This document shows, one piece after another, positions 1 through 8,746 of a stretch of DNA of 64,000 nucleotides. The position numbers were made by a program, and so were the translations under genes. The DNA is from an uncultured Pseudoalteromonas sp. (GTDB lineage Bacteria; Pseudomonadota; Gammaproteobacteria; Enterobacterales; Alteromonadaceae): the NCBI GenBank assembly GCA_947493455.1, contig CANLRB010000008.1:87173-151172 (forward strand), in the 5' to 3' direction. The notes beneath the pieces are model-generated. The model ran no database searches and had not been told where the DNA came from. It saw nothing but the letters and a program-made list of their open reading frames with translations. The stretch's first letter is position 1; each line of letters opens with the position of its first letter.

Positions 1-501
1 CCCTTGGGCTAACGTTGTTGGTGGGTTATCAAAGTAGTTTGGTGTATACATTAAATCGGGAATACCGCTGCGATGCTGTACAAGGTGGCGCAGTGTAATT
101 TGATCGGCGTTTTGTATATAACTGGCGTATTCAGGAGTGTACTCAGCAAGGGTTTTATCAAGTGACAAGGTTTTGTCTGCAACCAATTTACTGACAATAA
201 CGGCGTCGTATAGCTTTGCAATACTCGCTATTTTAAATAGGGCATCGGGGCGCGCTGGTATTTTTGCTTCTCTATTGTGCCAGCCCGTAGTGAGTGCGAT
301 TGGCGTTTGCCCGTTTTGTTCAATATACGCAATGGCGCCATCAAAGCCATAGTCGGATGCTAAGTCGAGTTGAGATTGCAAACTTGTTGGCAGTGGTTGC
401 AACCAAGCAATCAGTAATAACCAAGGGACAAAAAATAGCGAAATCGCGGTGCCAACAAATAAAATCAGGCGTATATAAGTTTTGGCTGATGGTTTTTTCA
501 T
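1..501 (-). CDS. Serine hydrolase, beta-lactamase/DD-peptidase family (partial, runs off left edge)
   Basis: Reading the minus strand from an ATG at 501 gives an uninterrupted 167-codon frame that leaves the window. The N-terminus has one hydrophobic segment (about residues 10-32) acting as signal peptide or anchor. Next comes the family's SxxK motif (SIAK in the context FKIASIAKLYD) and the downstream RHLVQHRSGIPD stretch typical of class C beta-lactamase-like proteins such as EstB, AmpH and Pab87-like peptidases. The KTG box and the YxN motif lie outside the window. It probably acts in the periplasm on a peptide or ester bond. True beta-lactamase activity cannot be claimed from this fold. 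An AAAGAA stretch upstream of the ATG is a weak ribosome binding site. Confidence 0.75.
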   Translation of the reverse strand, partial: MKKPSAKTYIRLILFVGTAISLFFVPWLLLIAWLQPLPTSLQSQLDLASDYGFDGAIAYIEQNGQTPIALTTGWHNREAKIPARPDALFKIASIAKLYDAVIVSKLVADKTLSLDKTLAEYTPEYASYIQNADQITLRHLVQHRSGIPDLMYTPNYFDNPPTTLAQG

Positions 502-589
502 GTCGCTATTCTTTATTTTTAGTAGTGCGATGAGAGTAACAATAGCATTTAAACACAATCACAATCTAACCCTTTCAAATAGTTTGTTG

Positions 590-1153
590 TTACTTTTTTG
601 GGTAATGAATAATATCGTGAAATTTAACAGCTTGTCCGCTGGTGTTGCGATAACCGTGCTCTGTGTCGGCGGCAAACTTTATCGCTTGTCCTTGACTGAG
701 CGATACCCATTGTTGATTGATAAATAATTCAAGTGCACCTTCAATCACAATAATGTGTTCAATCACACCCGTTTCATGGGCCTCAGAAATGCGCTCAAAA
801 TCGTCTAGAAATGTGATTTCAAAGACTTCAAATCCAACACTGGCATCAAAATGAAATAGTGTTGCGACCACCATGTCCTCAGGCGTTGCTTGATGTCGTA
901 AATGATCTACGTTACGCAGTTGGTTCGATTGTGTATCCGGTGTCGGTGGTGCAATTAAACTCGACAGTGACACTTGCAAGCCAGTTGCAATTTGCCACAG
1001 TTTAGCGACTGTTGGGCTCGATTCTTGTCGTTCTATTTGACCCAGCATCGCTTTGCTGACTCCGGTTTCTTTAGCGGTGCGATCTAAGCTCCAGCCTTTA
1101 TTTTTACGAAACTTTTTCAAGTTTGTCGCGAGGTATAAATTGAGTTCTTGCAT
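590..1153 (-). CDS. XRE-family regulator with C-terminal cupin domain (SutR/YdcN-like)
   Basis: 187 residues. An N-terminal helix-turn-helix (about residues 5-60, with WSLDRTAKETGVSKAMLGQIE) is followed by a beta-rich cupin domain (about 105-185). This HTH-cupin architecture is shared with E. coli YdcN (SutR) and PuuR. The gene is divergent from a BenE-family transporter, the same arrangement as ydcN-ydcO in E. coli. Paired inverted repeats in the shared intergenic region are the likely operators, so it probably represses the transporter and itself and responds to a small ligand held by the cupin. The ligand is unknown. Confidence 0.85.
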   Translation of the reverse strand: MQELNLYLATNLKKFRKNKGWSLDRTAKETGVSKAMLGQIERQESSPTVAKLWQIATGLQVSLSSLIAPPTPDTQSNQLRNVDHLRHQATPEDMVVATLFHFDASVGFEVFEITFLDDFERISEAHETGVIEHIIVIEGALELFINQQWVSLSQGQAIKFAADTEHGYRNTSGQAVKFHDIIHYPKK

Positions 1154-1207
1154 AGATAACCCTATCTGTCGCGTTTAAACAGCGATAAAAAAGAATACAT
1201 AAACACC

Positions 1208-1262
1208 TTGTGCGTTATAGCGCACATGTGCTAGTTTTTATTTTGGGCGCTATAACGCACAA
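1208..1262. promoter_or_regulatory. Paired operator, 16-bp perfect inverted repeat
   Basis: TTGTGCGTTATAGCGC at 1208-1223 is matched by its exact reverse complement at 1247-1262, with a 23-bp spacer. Each arm plus its next bases also has internal dyad symmetry (GTGCG...CGCAC). It lies between the HTH-cupin regulator and the BenE-like transporter, 23 bp before the transporter start. Likely binding sites for the adjacent regulator; this is inference from position and symmetry. Confidence 0.75.
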
Positions 1263-1285
1263 ATGAATTGTAAGGGGATAACTGT

Positions 1286-2479
1286 ATGACTGCAATAGCT
1301 GGCTGTGATAATCAAAAAAAACATTACTTTTCTATTTCATGTATTACTGCAGGCTTTGTGGCTGTCTTGGTGGGTTACTCCAGTTCCGCCATTATTGTTT
1401 ATCAAGCTGCTATGGCGGCGGGAGCCTCAGCGGCAGAAGCAAGTTCTTGGCTTTGGGCGCTTGGTATTGGCATGGGGTTAAGTAGTATCGGGTTGTCGCT
1501 GTATTACAAAGTACCTATTTTAACGGCGTGGTCAACACCTGGAGCTGCGCTGCTTGTAACCAGTTTGTCGGGTATACCATTAAGTGATGCAATCGGCATA
1601 TTTGTGATTTGTGCGTTGTTGGTCGTGTTGTGCGGAATGACGGGCGTATTTGCCAAGCTAATGAGATTAATCCCGCTCCCACTTGCGAGCGCCATGTTAG
1701 CCGGCGTGTTAGTATCTTTTGGCCTTAATATTTTTGTCGCATTTGATTCGTCACCTTGGTTAGTTGCAAGCATGCTAATTAGTTATTTTATCGTTAAAGC
1801 AATTAAACCCGGACTCGCCGTGCCCGCTGTTTTGCTGGTGGCAATTGGATATTGCGCTTGGTTTGGCGAAATGGCAATGAGTCAGCTTCAATTGAATATG
1901 GCTGCCCCTGTTTGGACCACAGCAACATTTAATGTGCAAAGTATAATTGGTGTTGGCTTACCGCTTTTTTTAATTACGATGGCGTCGCAAAATATGCCTG
2001 GTATCGCGGTACTAAAAGGACATCAGTTTGATGCACCCGCATCACCATTGATTACGACAACCGGCATCACTGGGTTACTGCTTGCGCCATTTGGTGGCTT
2101 TATGTTTAACCTCTCAGCCATTACTGCGGCAATATGCATGAGTAAAGATGTGTGTGCTGATAAATCACAACGTTATTGGGCAACGGTGTGGGGCGGTGTT
2201 TTTTATATTATTACCGGTTTATTAGGGGCGACAGTGGTCTCATTAATCGGGGCGTTTCCTATGGAGTTGGTCACCGCTTTGGCTGGCATCGCATTATTAG
2301 GTGTAATCGCCAGTAGCTTGTCGAGTGCATTGAGCGAAAAAGATCAACTTGAAGCGCCCGTGATGACCTTTTTAATGGCGGCGTCTGGGCTTACTTTTTT
2401 TGGCATCAGCAGTGCGTTTTGGGGGCTGTGTGTCGGACTTCTTGTCTACCGCGTTAATGCGAGGCGTAAATTAGGTTAG
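1286..2479 (+). CDS. ydcO: BenE-family inner-membrane transporter (benzoate/H+ symporter-like)
   Basis: 397 residues, about 11-12 hydrophobic helices across the whole length. The N-terminal half contains the family's VGYSSSAIIVYQAA and LSLYYKVPILTAWSTPGAAL segments, and the C-terminal half LITMASQNMPGIAVL, all characteristic of the BenE/YdcO family of the NCS2-like fold. BenE imports benzoate in Acinetobacter, while YdcO's substrate is not settled. No benzoate catabolic genes are nearby, so the aromatic substrate should not be assumed. AAGGGG before the ATG is a good ribosome binding site. Control is probably by the divergent regulator. Confidence 0.88.
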   Translation: MTAIAGCDNQKKHYFSISCITAGFVAVLVGYSSSAIIVYQAAMAAGASAAEASSWLWALGIGMGLSSIGLSLYYKVPILTAWSTPGAALLVTSLSGIPLSDAIGIFVICALLVVLCGMTGVFAKLMRLIPLPLASAMLAGVLVSFGLNIFVAFDSSPWLVASMLISYFIVKAIKPGLAVPAVLLVAIGYCAWFGEMAMSQLQLNMAAPVWTTATFNVQSIIGVGLPLFLITMASQNMPGIAVLKGHQFDAPASPLITTTGITGLLLAPFGGFMFNLSAITAAICMSKDVCADKSQRYWATVWGGVFYIITGLLGATVVSLIGAFPMELVTALAGIALLGVIASSLSSALSEKDQLEAPVMTFLMAASGLTFFGISSAFWGLCVGLLVYRVNARRKLG

Positions 2480-2564
2480 GTTTTGGTGCGATTTATCGAT
2501 CGTTAGAGTGTGGTAGAGCGGGGGTTATGTGTGGGGGGGAGTGTGGTGAGGTGTTTAGTTCGAT

Positions 2565-2802
2565 GTTTAGTGTCGTGTTTTAATTCGTCCTTGAAGCGAT
2601 ATTCCGGCTCGACATCCATGTCTCGCGTTCGCGCCTAGAAAACTTCGTTTTCTTTTTCGGCGCTCACCCCTGAAGTCATATTCCATCGGTCATCCACGTT
2701 TAGTGTCGTGTTAAAATTCATCCATGAAGTCATATTCCGGCTCGACATCCATGTCTCGCGTTCGCGCCTAGAAAACTTCGTTTTCTTTTTCGGCGCTCAC
2801 CC
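2565..2802. repeat. Imperfect ~105-bp tandem-spaced direct repeat with internal hairpin
   Basis: Two copies share an identical 71-bp core at 2599-2669 and 2732-2802. Similarity extends upstream through the TAGTGTCGTGTT words at about 2569 and 2700. A third, partial copy (TGAAGTCATATTCC) lies between them at about 2671. Each core has a GAAAAC-TTC-GTTTTC hairpin and GC-rich ends (GCGCCTAG, GGCGCTCACCC). The second copy runs six bases into the 3' end of the oxygenase gene and supplies its stop region. It looks like a dispersed intergenic repeat rather than coding sequence. Confidence 0.85.
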
Positions 2803-3489
2803 ATATATCTGGTCGGCGGTGTTGAATAGGACCCAGGAGGTGAGGATGTATTTATCGTTTGATTTTGGAATACAGCCGCGGTGGGTGTGGGTGAAATAAG
2901 CTGGGGCGATAACCATATCCCCTTTGCTTGGTTTAATTTTTCTATCTTGATAGAAGAATTCGGTTTCACCACCGTCATCAACATCATTTAAGTAAAACAT
3001 AAATAATAATACGCGATGCAATGCATCATTATGGCCTTTTTGCGGGTAGACCTCGCTATGCCAATACGGGTAACCGCCTTCACCTGCACGGTATTTTTGT
3101 GCTTGGATTGAGCCTAAACGGAATAATTGCTGCACCAAAATAGGCAGTTGCGGTTTACCGACTTCGTCAAAGTTATCTTGTGTTAGGTCAACCGGTTGTT
3201 TGGTTTTTGGGTGGTATACTTTTAAGCCAAAAGCACCAATCATAATAAACAGATGCTCTTCAATATACTTAAAAATATGATCAGCGGTCAGTGCCTGAAT
3301 ATGTTTTAGTTGTTCGGCGAACTCTGGATGCTGATTAAGGTACAAGTCGTGACTATTCTTTTTAGCGAGATCGACACCGCCGCTCGTGGTGCCTTGTTTT
3401 AAATGCGGGCTTTTGTCAAAGTCCGTGATAAAGTTGTCACAAAATTCAGGACTGAGTACATTTTTATATACTCGGATAAAGTCAGACAT
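2797..3489 (-). CDS. 2-oxoglutarate/Fe(II)-dependent oxygenase, prolyl-4-hydroxylase-like
   Basis: About 230 residues. The C-terminal half shows the double-stranded beta-helix signature: a metal-binding H-x-E (YWHSEVYP), the central FMFYLNDVDDGGETEFF segment, then GDMVIAPAYFTHTHRG with the distal His, and a following basic residue for 2-oxoglutarate. The usual first motif is HxD; here it is HxE. Such enzymes hydroxylate prolyl or other residues, or small molecules; the substrate is unknown. I prefer the ATG at 3489 because AGGTGA lies seven bases upstream. A GTG three codons earlier (3498) overlaps that ribosome binding site and is unlikely to be the start. The 3' end overlaps a repeat. Confidence 0.8.
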   Translation of the reverse strand: MSDFIRVYKNVLSPEFCDNFITDFDKSPHLKQGTTSGGVDLAKKNSHDLYLNQHPEFAEQLKHIQALTADHIFKYIEEHLFIMIGAFGLKVYHPKTKQPVDLTQDNFDEVGKPQLPILVQQLFRLGSIQAQKYRAGEGGYPYWHSEVYPQKGHNDALHRVLLFMFYLNDVDDGGETEFFYQDRKIKPSKGDMVIAPAYFTHTHRGCIPKSNDKYILTSWVLFNTADQIYG

Positions 3490-3523
3490 CGTAGTCACCT
3501 GTTATTATTATTGAGATTTGTTT

Positions 3524-3928
3524 ATGTTTATTGAAAAAGTGATGCCGCGCTTTAGCGAAACCGACGTTTTAGGGCACATCAACAATACCGCACTCCCGAT
3601 TTGGTTTGAAGCCGCCCGCACACCTTTTTTTAAATTTTTTACTCCAGATTTAAATCCGAAGGACTGGAAGCTGATTGTCGCTAAAATTGACGTCGAGTTT
3701 CGTGGTGAATTGTTTTATGGCCAAGAAGTCGAAATTCAATCGAGTATTGCTAAAATTGGTAATTCGTCATTTGTGATTAGGCAAGATGTATATCAGCATC
3801 AAGAGCTTTGCGCTGTGGGCCATGCAACTATGGTGCGCTTTGATTTTGCCAACAAAAAAGCGGTGCCACTAAACGAGCAAGAGCGCGCAGCACTGACTGC
3901 GCATTTAACTGAATCAAGCTCCAACTAA
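3524..3928 (+). CDS. Acyl-CoA thioesterase, 4HBT hotdog family
   Basis: 134 residues from the ATG at 3524 (a TTG two codons upstream also reads in frame). The opening MPRFSETDVLGHINNTALPIWFEAAR is a classic 4-hydroxybenzoyl-CoA thioesterase/YbgC-type active-site region, with the catalytic Asp in FSETDVLGH and the helix following. It hydrolyses thioesters of CoA; the chain length is not predictable. Its stop overlaps the end of the convergent membrane gene by four bases. Confidence 0.82.
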   Translation: MFIEKVMPRFSETDVLGHINNTALPIWFEAARTPFFKFFTPDLNPKDWKLIVAKIDVEFRGELFYGQEVEIQSSIAKIGNSSFVIRQDVYQHQELCAVGHATMVRFDFANKKAVPLNEQERAALTAHLTESSSN

Positions 3929-4911
3929 CTTTCAGGAAAGGCCGGTGAAATACATTTTTTAACTACAAAATCAAAACCGTATTCGGCCTTTTTATTTCGG
4001 GTAATCTCTAAAATTTCATAGTCATTGAGTTCGACGACACGCGACTTTGCTTGTTTTTTACAGCGAGAATATTCATCTGCTTCAAGATAAAAAGCAAAAT
4101 GGGCGATTCCTGAACGGATCATGCTTTGATAACCATTGCTGATGTTAAGATCAATTGTGGTGCTGGCAAAGCTCTCTCCTGATTCTCCAAACGTGAGTTG
4201 AAGCGGCTCGATCGTTTCGGGTTCTTCAACCTTATCTTTTGTAGTGACTGCTGCAGTCACCTTGTCTGTAGAGCCATCTGGTTTGGTTTGAGCGCTTTGC
4301 TGCCAATTGTTTTGTACATAAGGGTTGTTACTGTGCGCTTGTGAATCAAGTAAGGCAACTACTTGGTAAAATAACACCATGGAGAGCGAGAAACGTAGGA
4401 GATTGGTAAATACTGGATGCTCGCTTTTTGACAGCAAACGCACTTTACTAATACCAAAGGGTTTTAAAATCACTAATAAAAACAAATAGAATGGGGCAAT
4501 TGCTTGAAACGCAAGTAATGCCATAAAGCTGGTGGCAATAAACCAAAACGGCAACATCAGCAATAATGCGAAGTTATGGGTATAGTCGAAGTGACTAGCA
4601 GGTACAGTTGCAACGCTGTTAACCAGTGACGAAGCACTTGCCAACGCAAAATTAGTTAACGTACCGTAAAACAATAAAATGATGGCCTTACCAGCTAAGC
4701 TATCCCACCATTTATTAAAACGCGGCCAAAACTCTAAGGTAATTGCAATAAAAGTGAGTATGGTAGTGGCGATTATATCGCCGCTAAAAACAAACCAGCT
4801 TATAGCGGCAAGCACGTAAAGTTTTTCAGATAACGAGAGCGAGGTCCAAAAATTGGCGACCTTAAGTTGCATTCGCCGCCAAAAAGGCAGTGATTGGGTA
4901 AGTAATTCCAT
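3925..4911 (-). CDS. Membrane protein of unknown function with soluble C-terminal domain
   Basis: 328 residues. Hydrophobic helices fall at roughly 32-60, 72-95, 112-150 (probably two) and 170-190. A charged, Thr/Glu/Lys-rich linker (about 195-240) and a soluble C-terminal region follow, containing CKK and KKCISP, so two Cys that could pair. I do not recognise the family. It starts about 90 bp downstream of uvrA's end on the same strand but need not be co-transcribed. Confidence 0.7.
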   Translation of the reverse strand: MELLTQSLPFWRRMQLKVANFWTSLSLSEKLYVLAAISWFVFSGDIIATTILTFIAITLEFWPRFNKWWDSLAGKAIILLFYGTLTNFALASASSLVNSVATVPASHFDYTHNFALLLMLPFWFIATSFMALLAFQAIAPFYLFLLVILKPFGISKVRLLSKSEHPVFTNLLRFSLSMVLFYQVVALLDSQAHSNNPYVQNNWQQSAQTKPDGSTDKVTAAVTTKDKVEEPETIEPLQLTFGESGESFASTTIDLNISNGYQSMIRSGIAHFAFYLEADEYSRCKKQAKSRVVELNDYEILEITRNKKAEYGFDFVVKKCISPAFPES

Positions 4912-4933
4912 GGCGTATTCTTATTGTTAGTTG

Positions 4934-4969
4934 GGCGAAACGTACTGCCAACTCCGTGTTCGTTTCGCC
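4934..4969 (-). terminator. Inverted repeat after uvrA, possible terminator
   Basis: GGCGAAACG at 4934-4942 pairs with CGTTTCGCC at 4961-4969 across an 18-base loop, 33 bp past the uvrA stop. There is no T-run on either strand, so intrinsic termination is uncertain; it may instead stabilise an RNA 3' end. Confidence 0.4.
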
Positions 4970-5001
4970 AAGTTTAATGTTACCTTGTCACAGCATTCTG
5001 T

Positions 5002-7824
5002 TTAATTCAAGAGCGGCTTTAAATATCGACCGGTATGAGACTGTTGATGCGCGGCGACTTGCTCAGGTGTGCCTGCAACTAAAATTTCACCGCCGCCTGA
5101 GCCGCCTTCAGGGCCAAGATCAACTATCCAATCCGCCGTTTTGATGACGTCGAGGTTATGCTCAATAACGACAATGGTATTACCGTGATCGCGCAGTCGG
5201 TGCAATACCACCAGTAATTGCTGAATATCAGCAAAGTGCAAGCCTGTGGTCGGTTCATCAAGAATATACAGGGTTTTACCTGTATCGCGTTTTGATAACT
5301 CTTTAGCTAGTTTTACACGCTGTGCTTCACCGCCTGACAGGGTTGTTGCAGATTGACCAAGGCGAATATAACTTAGGCCAACATCCATTAAGGTTTGTAA
5401 TTTACGTGCAATTGCAGGAATTTTATCAAAAAACTCGCGGGCATCTTCAACAGTCATATCGAGCACTTGATGAATATTTTTGCCTTTATAGAGTACTTCA
5501 AGCGTTTCGCGGTTGTAGCGTTTACCTGTACATACATCACAAGGTACATAAACATCAGGCAAAAAGTGCATTTCAACCTTAATCACACCGTCACCTTGAC
5601 AGGCTTCGCAGCGACCACCTTTTACGTTAAAGCTAAAGCGACCTGGCTTATAACCGCGTGAACGCGCTTCTTGTGTGCCAGAAAAAAGCTCACGAATGGC
5701 GGTAAATATACCGGTGTAGGTTGCAGGATTTGAACGCGGCGTACGACCAATTGGGCTTTGGTCAATATCAATTACTTTATCAAAATGATCGAGGCCGGTA
5801 ACTTTGTCATGAGGTGCCGGCTCTGCAGTTGTAGCGCCGTTGAGCGCAGTATGAGCAACTTTAAACAACGTGTCGTTTATTAGAGTCGACTTACCTGAAC
5901 CTGATACCCCAGTAATACAGGTCATTAAGCCAAATGGGATTTTTAAATCAACATTTTTAAGATTATTACCAGTTGCACCAAATAGCTCAAGCCATTTGTC
6001 ACTGTGTTCGTGGCGCTGTGCGGGTACTTCTATCGCCTTCGTGCCGACGAGGTATTGACCTGTGACAGAATCTTTGCACGCCATAATGTCATCGCGGGTA
6101 CCTTCAGCGATAACTTGTCCGCCATGCACACCAGCACCGGGACCGATATCAATAATATGGTCGGCGGCGCGAATTGCATCTTCATCGTGCTCAACCACAA
6201 TAACGGTATTACCTAAGTCACGTAAATGTATCAGCGTGTTAAGAAGTCGGTCATTATCGCGTTGGTGTAAACCAATTGAAGGCTCATCAAGTACATACAT
6301 CACGCCCACTAAGCCGGCGCCAATTTGACTGGCAAGGCGAATACGCTGGGCTTCACCACCTGAAAGCGTTTCGGCGCTGCGCTCGAGTGATAGATAATTC
6401 AAGCCAACATTGACTAAAAATGAAAGGCGATCGCAAATTTCTTTGAGAATTTTTTCTGCGATTTTTGCTTTCTGGCCGCTAAAACTAAGTGTGCTAAAGA
6501 ACTCTGTTGCTTCACCAATACTCATTTGTGCCACATCGGGCAAGTTTGTCGTATCAATGAAAACGTTACGAGCTTCTTGGCGTAAGCGAGAACCGCTACA
6601 GCTTGGGCAATTTTGATTGGTTTGGTATTTTGCGAGTTCTTCACGCACCGAATTTGATTCGGTTTCTTTATAGCGGCGCGCCATATTATTTAAAATACCT
6701 TCAAAGCTGTGGTTGCGAACAACGACGTCGCCGCGATCATTACGGTATTTAAACTCGATTTCAGTTTTACCTGAACCCTCTAATACCACTTTTTGAGCTT
6801 GCTTGGAAAGCTTGTTAAATGGCGTTTCAACATCAAATTTATAGTGCTCGGCAACCGCTTGTAGCATTTGAAAATAATAAAAGCTGCGTTTATCCCATCC
6901 GCGAATAGCGCCCCCTGATAAGCTCAGCTCCGGGTTATGCACAACACGCGTCGGATCAAAAAATTGGCGCACCCCTAAGCCGTCGCAGCTTTGACAGGCT
7001 CCGGCTGGGTTATTAAATGAAAACAAGCGCGGCTCAAGCTCGGTCATGGCATAGCCACAACTAGGGCAAGCAAAGTTCGCTGAAAAAATAATTTCGTCTT
7101 TTTCTGGTTTATCCATGTAAGCGATTTGCGCCACACCGCCTGAGAGCTCAAGTGCAGACTCAAATGACTCAGCCAATCGCTGTTGCAAACCATCTTTTAC
7201 TTTTACGCGGTCAACCACAACTTCAATCGTATGCTTTTTATGTAGCTCTAGCGGCGGTGGATCGGATAAATCGCAAACCTCACCATCAATTCGAGCTCTT
7301 ATAAAGCCTTGTGCTGCCAAGTTTTCTAAGGTTTTAACATGTTCACCTTTGCGCTCTTTGACTACTGGTGCGAGTAACATGACTTTGGTTCCCTCTTCAA
7401 GTGCGAGAACTTGGTCAACCATTTGGCTAATGGTTTGCGCCGCTAGCGGTAAGTGGTGCGTTGGACAGCGGGGCTCGCCTACGCGGGCAAATAGCAAGCG
7501 CAGATAATCGTAGATTTCAGTAATAGTACCAACTGTTGAGCGCGGGTTATGAGACGTTGACTTTTGCTCAATCGAAATAGCAGGAGATAACCCTTCGATA
7601 TGGTCGACATCGGGCTTTTCCATTAGCGACAAAAACTGTCTCGCATACGCCGATAGGGATTCAACATAACGGCGTTGCCCTTCTGCATACAGGGTATCGA
7701 ATGCCAGCGAGGATTTACCCGAGCCAGATAAGCCGGTGATAACGATAAGTTTGTCTCTCGGTATGGTTAAATTGATGTCTTTTAAATTATGTGTGCGCGC
7801 ACCACGTACTTCGATGTTTTCCAT
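5002..7824 (-). CDS. uvrA: Excinuclease ABC subunit A
   Basis: 940 residues, the normal size for UvrA, the damage-sensing ATPase of nucleotide excision repair. Two ABC ATPase modules are visible: Walker [10 protein letters not shown] near the N-terminus and GVSGSGKST in the second half, two LSGGEAQR signature motifs, and Walker B regions ending LDEPS and LDEPTTGLH. Two zinc modules carry CPSC/CQSC and CEAC/CDVC pairs. It forms UvrA2 and loads UvrB on DNA. Its head faces the MFS-ssb genes with a substrate-binding-protein gene between. A LexA-like box lies 30 bp upstream. Confidence 0.98.
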   Translation of the reverse strand: MENIEVRGARTHNLKDINLTIPRDKLIVITGLSGSGKSSLAFDTLYAEGQRRYVESLSAYARQFLSLMEKPDVDHIEGLSPAISIEQKSTSHNPRSTVGTITEIYDYLRLLFARVGEPRCPTHHLPLAAQTISQMVDQVLALEEGTKVMLLAPVVKERKGEHVKTLENLAAQGFIRARIDGEVCDLSDPPPLELHKKHTIEVVVDRVKVKDGLQQRLAESFESALELSGGVAQIAYMDKPEKDEIIFSANFACPSCGYAMTELEPRLFSFNNPAGACQSCDGLGVRQFFDPTRVVHNPELSLSGGAIRGWDKRSFYYFQMLQAVAEHYKFDVETPFNKLSKQAQKVVLEGSGKTEIEFKYRNDRGDVVVRNHSFEGILNNMARRYKETESNSVREELAKYQTNQNCPSCSGSRLRQEARNVFIDTTNLPDVAQMSIGEATEFFSTLSFSGQKAKIAEKILKEICDRLSFLVNVGLNYLSLERSAETLSGGEAQRIRLASQIGAGLVGVMYVLDEPSIGLHQRDNDRLLNTLIHLRDLGNTVIVVEHDEDAIRAADHIIDIGPGAGVHGGQVIAEGTRDDIMACKDSVTGQYLVGTKAIEVPAQRHEHSDKWLELFGATGNNLKNVDLKIPFGLMTCITGVSGSGKSTLINDTLFKVAHTALNGATTAEPAPHDKVTGLDHFDKVIDIDQSPIGRTPRSNPATYTGIFTAIRELFSGTQEARSRGYKPGRFSFNVKGGRCEACQGDGVIKVEMHFLPDVYVPCDVCTGKRYNRETLEVLYKGKNIHQVLDMTVEDAREFFDKIPAIARKLQTLMDVGLSYIRLGQSATTLSGGEAQRVKLAKELSKRDTGKTLYILDEPTTGLHFADIQQLLVVLHRLRDHGNTIVVIEHNLDVIKTADWIVDLGPEGGSGGGEILVAGTPEQVAAHQQSHTGRYLKPLLN

Positions 7825-7854
7825 ATCTGCCTAATCATCTCGCTGAGTAAATTA

Positions 7855-7870
7855 CTGGGTATTTATACAC
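7855..7870 (-). promoter_or_regulatory. LexA (SOS) box-like sequence upstream of uvrA
   Basis: CTGGGTATTTATACAC fits CTG-N10-CAG except for the last base and two flank positions. It lies 30 bp before the uvrA start, in keeping with SOS control of uvrA known in gammaproteobacteria. It closely resembles the perfect box before intI in this window (43062-43077), supporting the reading. Confidence 0.5.
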
Positions 7871-7954
7871 TATTTTAATCAGTAACGCATATTTTTAGCT
7901 AAAAAAAAGCATACCGTCTAAGATTAGTATCAGGGTAAAAAAATAGAGCACTCA

Positions 7955-8698
7955 ATGAAGTTTTTAGCATTTACTTGTTGCTTAATTATCAACACGGCAT
8001 TGTGCTGTGAAGTTTCTGTGCGCTATGAAAGCTATGTATCACCCAACCAAATGCGAATTCCACTTGAGTATCATGGTCTTGATGTTGATTTTGCCAGAGC
8101 ATTGCTTGAGGTTGCAGAATGCCGAGCCAATTTTGTTAGCTTGCCTTGGGCGCGTGCTATTGAAATGATGAAATTAGGCAAGTTGGATATGATGACATCT
8201 ATTTCTGACCGACCTGAGCGCCATTTTTTTATGTCGTTTATTGGCCCGCAGCGCCAAGAAACCATTGTATTTGCAATGGATAAAGACAACCTAATTGAAC
8301 TATACAGCGTTGAAGACCTGGCAACTACGCCACGGCCAGTTGCGGTGCATACCGGGGCTTATTATGGCGACGCTTTTAGCGAACTGTTACAAAAAAAAGA
8401 AAACCAGAGGCAATTTATAACTGTGGTCGATAATAGTCATAAAATAGCTATGTTAAAGCAAGGCCGGATCAGTGGCTTTTTGGAAGAAAAATACAATTTA
8501 GCCTATCAAATGATGCATAACGAAGAGTTCGCGCACATCGTAATCAACCCATTTATTGTCAATACTGAGCCTGTCTATTTTGCTATTAGTAAGCATTCAC
8601 CGAAAACTGAGTTGGTCGAACGATTACAAATCGCGTTCGAATCAAAAGAGTATCAAATTAAGCGCCAAGCGATTTTAAAAAAATACCAGTTAGACTAA
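7955..8698 (+). CDS. Periplasmic solute-binding protein, SBP_bac_3-like
   Basis: 247 residues with an N-terminal signal peptide (hydrophobic residues 3-17 ending near LCCEVSVRYE). The mature part follows the amino-acid-binding family 3 pattern: DVDFARALLEVAECRA, WARAIEMMKLGKLDMM, then PVAVHTGAYYGDAF and a late GFLEEKYNLAYQM. In Alteromonadales many such orphan proteins lack transport partners; none is encoded next to it here. The ligand is unknown. It sits between uvrA and the MFS-ssb block. Confidence 0.78.
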   Translation: MKFLAFTCCLIINTALCCEVSVRYESYVSPNQMRIPLEYHGLDVDFARALLEVAECRANFVSLPWARAIEMMKLGKLDMMTSISDRPERHFFMSFIGPQRQETIVFAMDKDNLIELYSVEDLATTPRPVAVHTGAYYGDAFSELLQKKENQRQFITVVDNSHKIAMLKQGRISGFLEEKYNLAYQMMHNEEFAHIVINPFIVNTEPVYFAISKHSPKTELVERLQIAFESKEYQIKRQAILKKYQLD

Positions 8699-8702
8699 CC
8701 TA

Positions 8703-8711
8703 TGGTATAAT
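8703..8711 (+). promoter_or_regulatory. Extended -10 promoter element (TGGTATAAT)
   Basis: A perfect extended -10 hexamer with its TG dinucleotide at 8703-8704 lies 35 bp before the MFS start codon. No clear -35 is visible at the right spacing, as is usual for extended -10 promoters. It would drive the MFS gene and ssb. Confidence 0.5.
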
Positions 8712-8746
8712 CCGCGATTATTTTTATTAGCTCGTTTTTATAGTTC

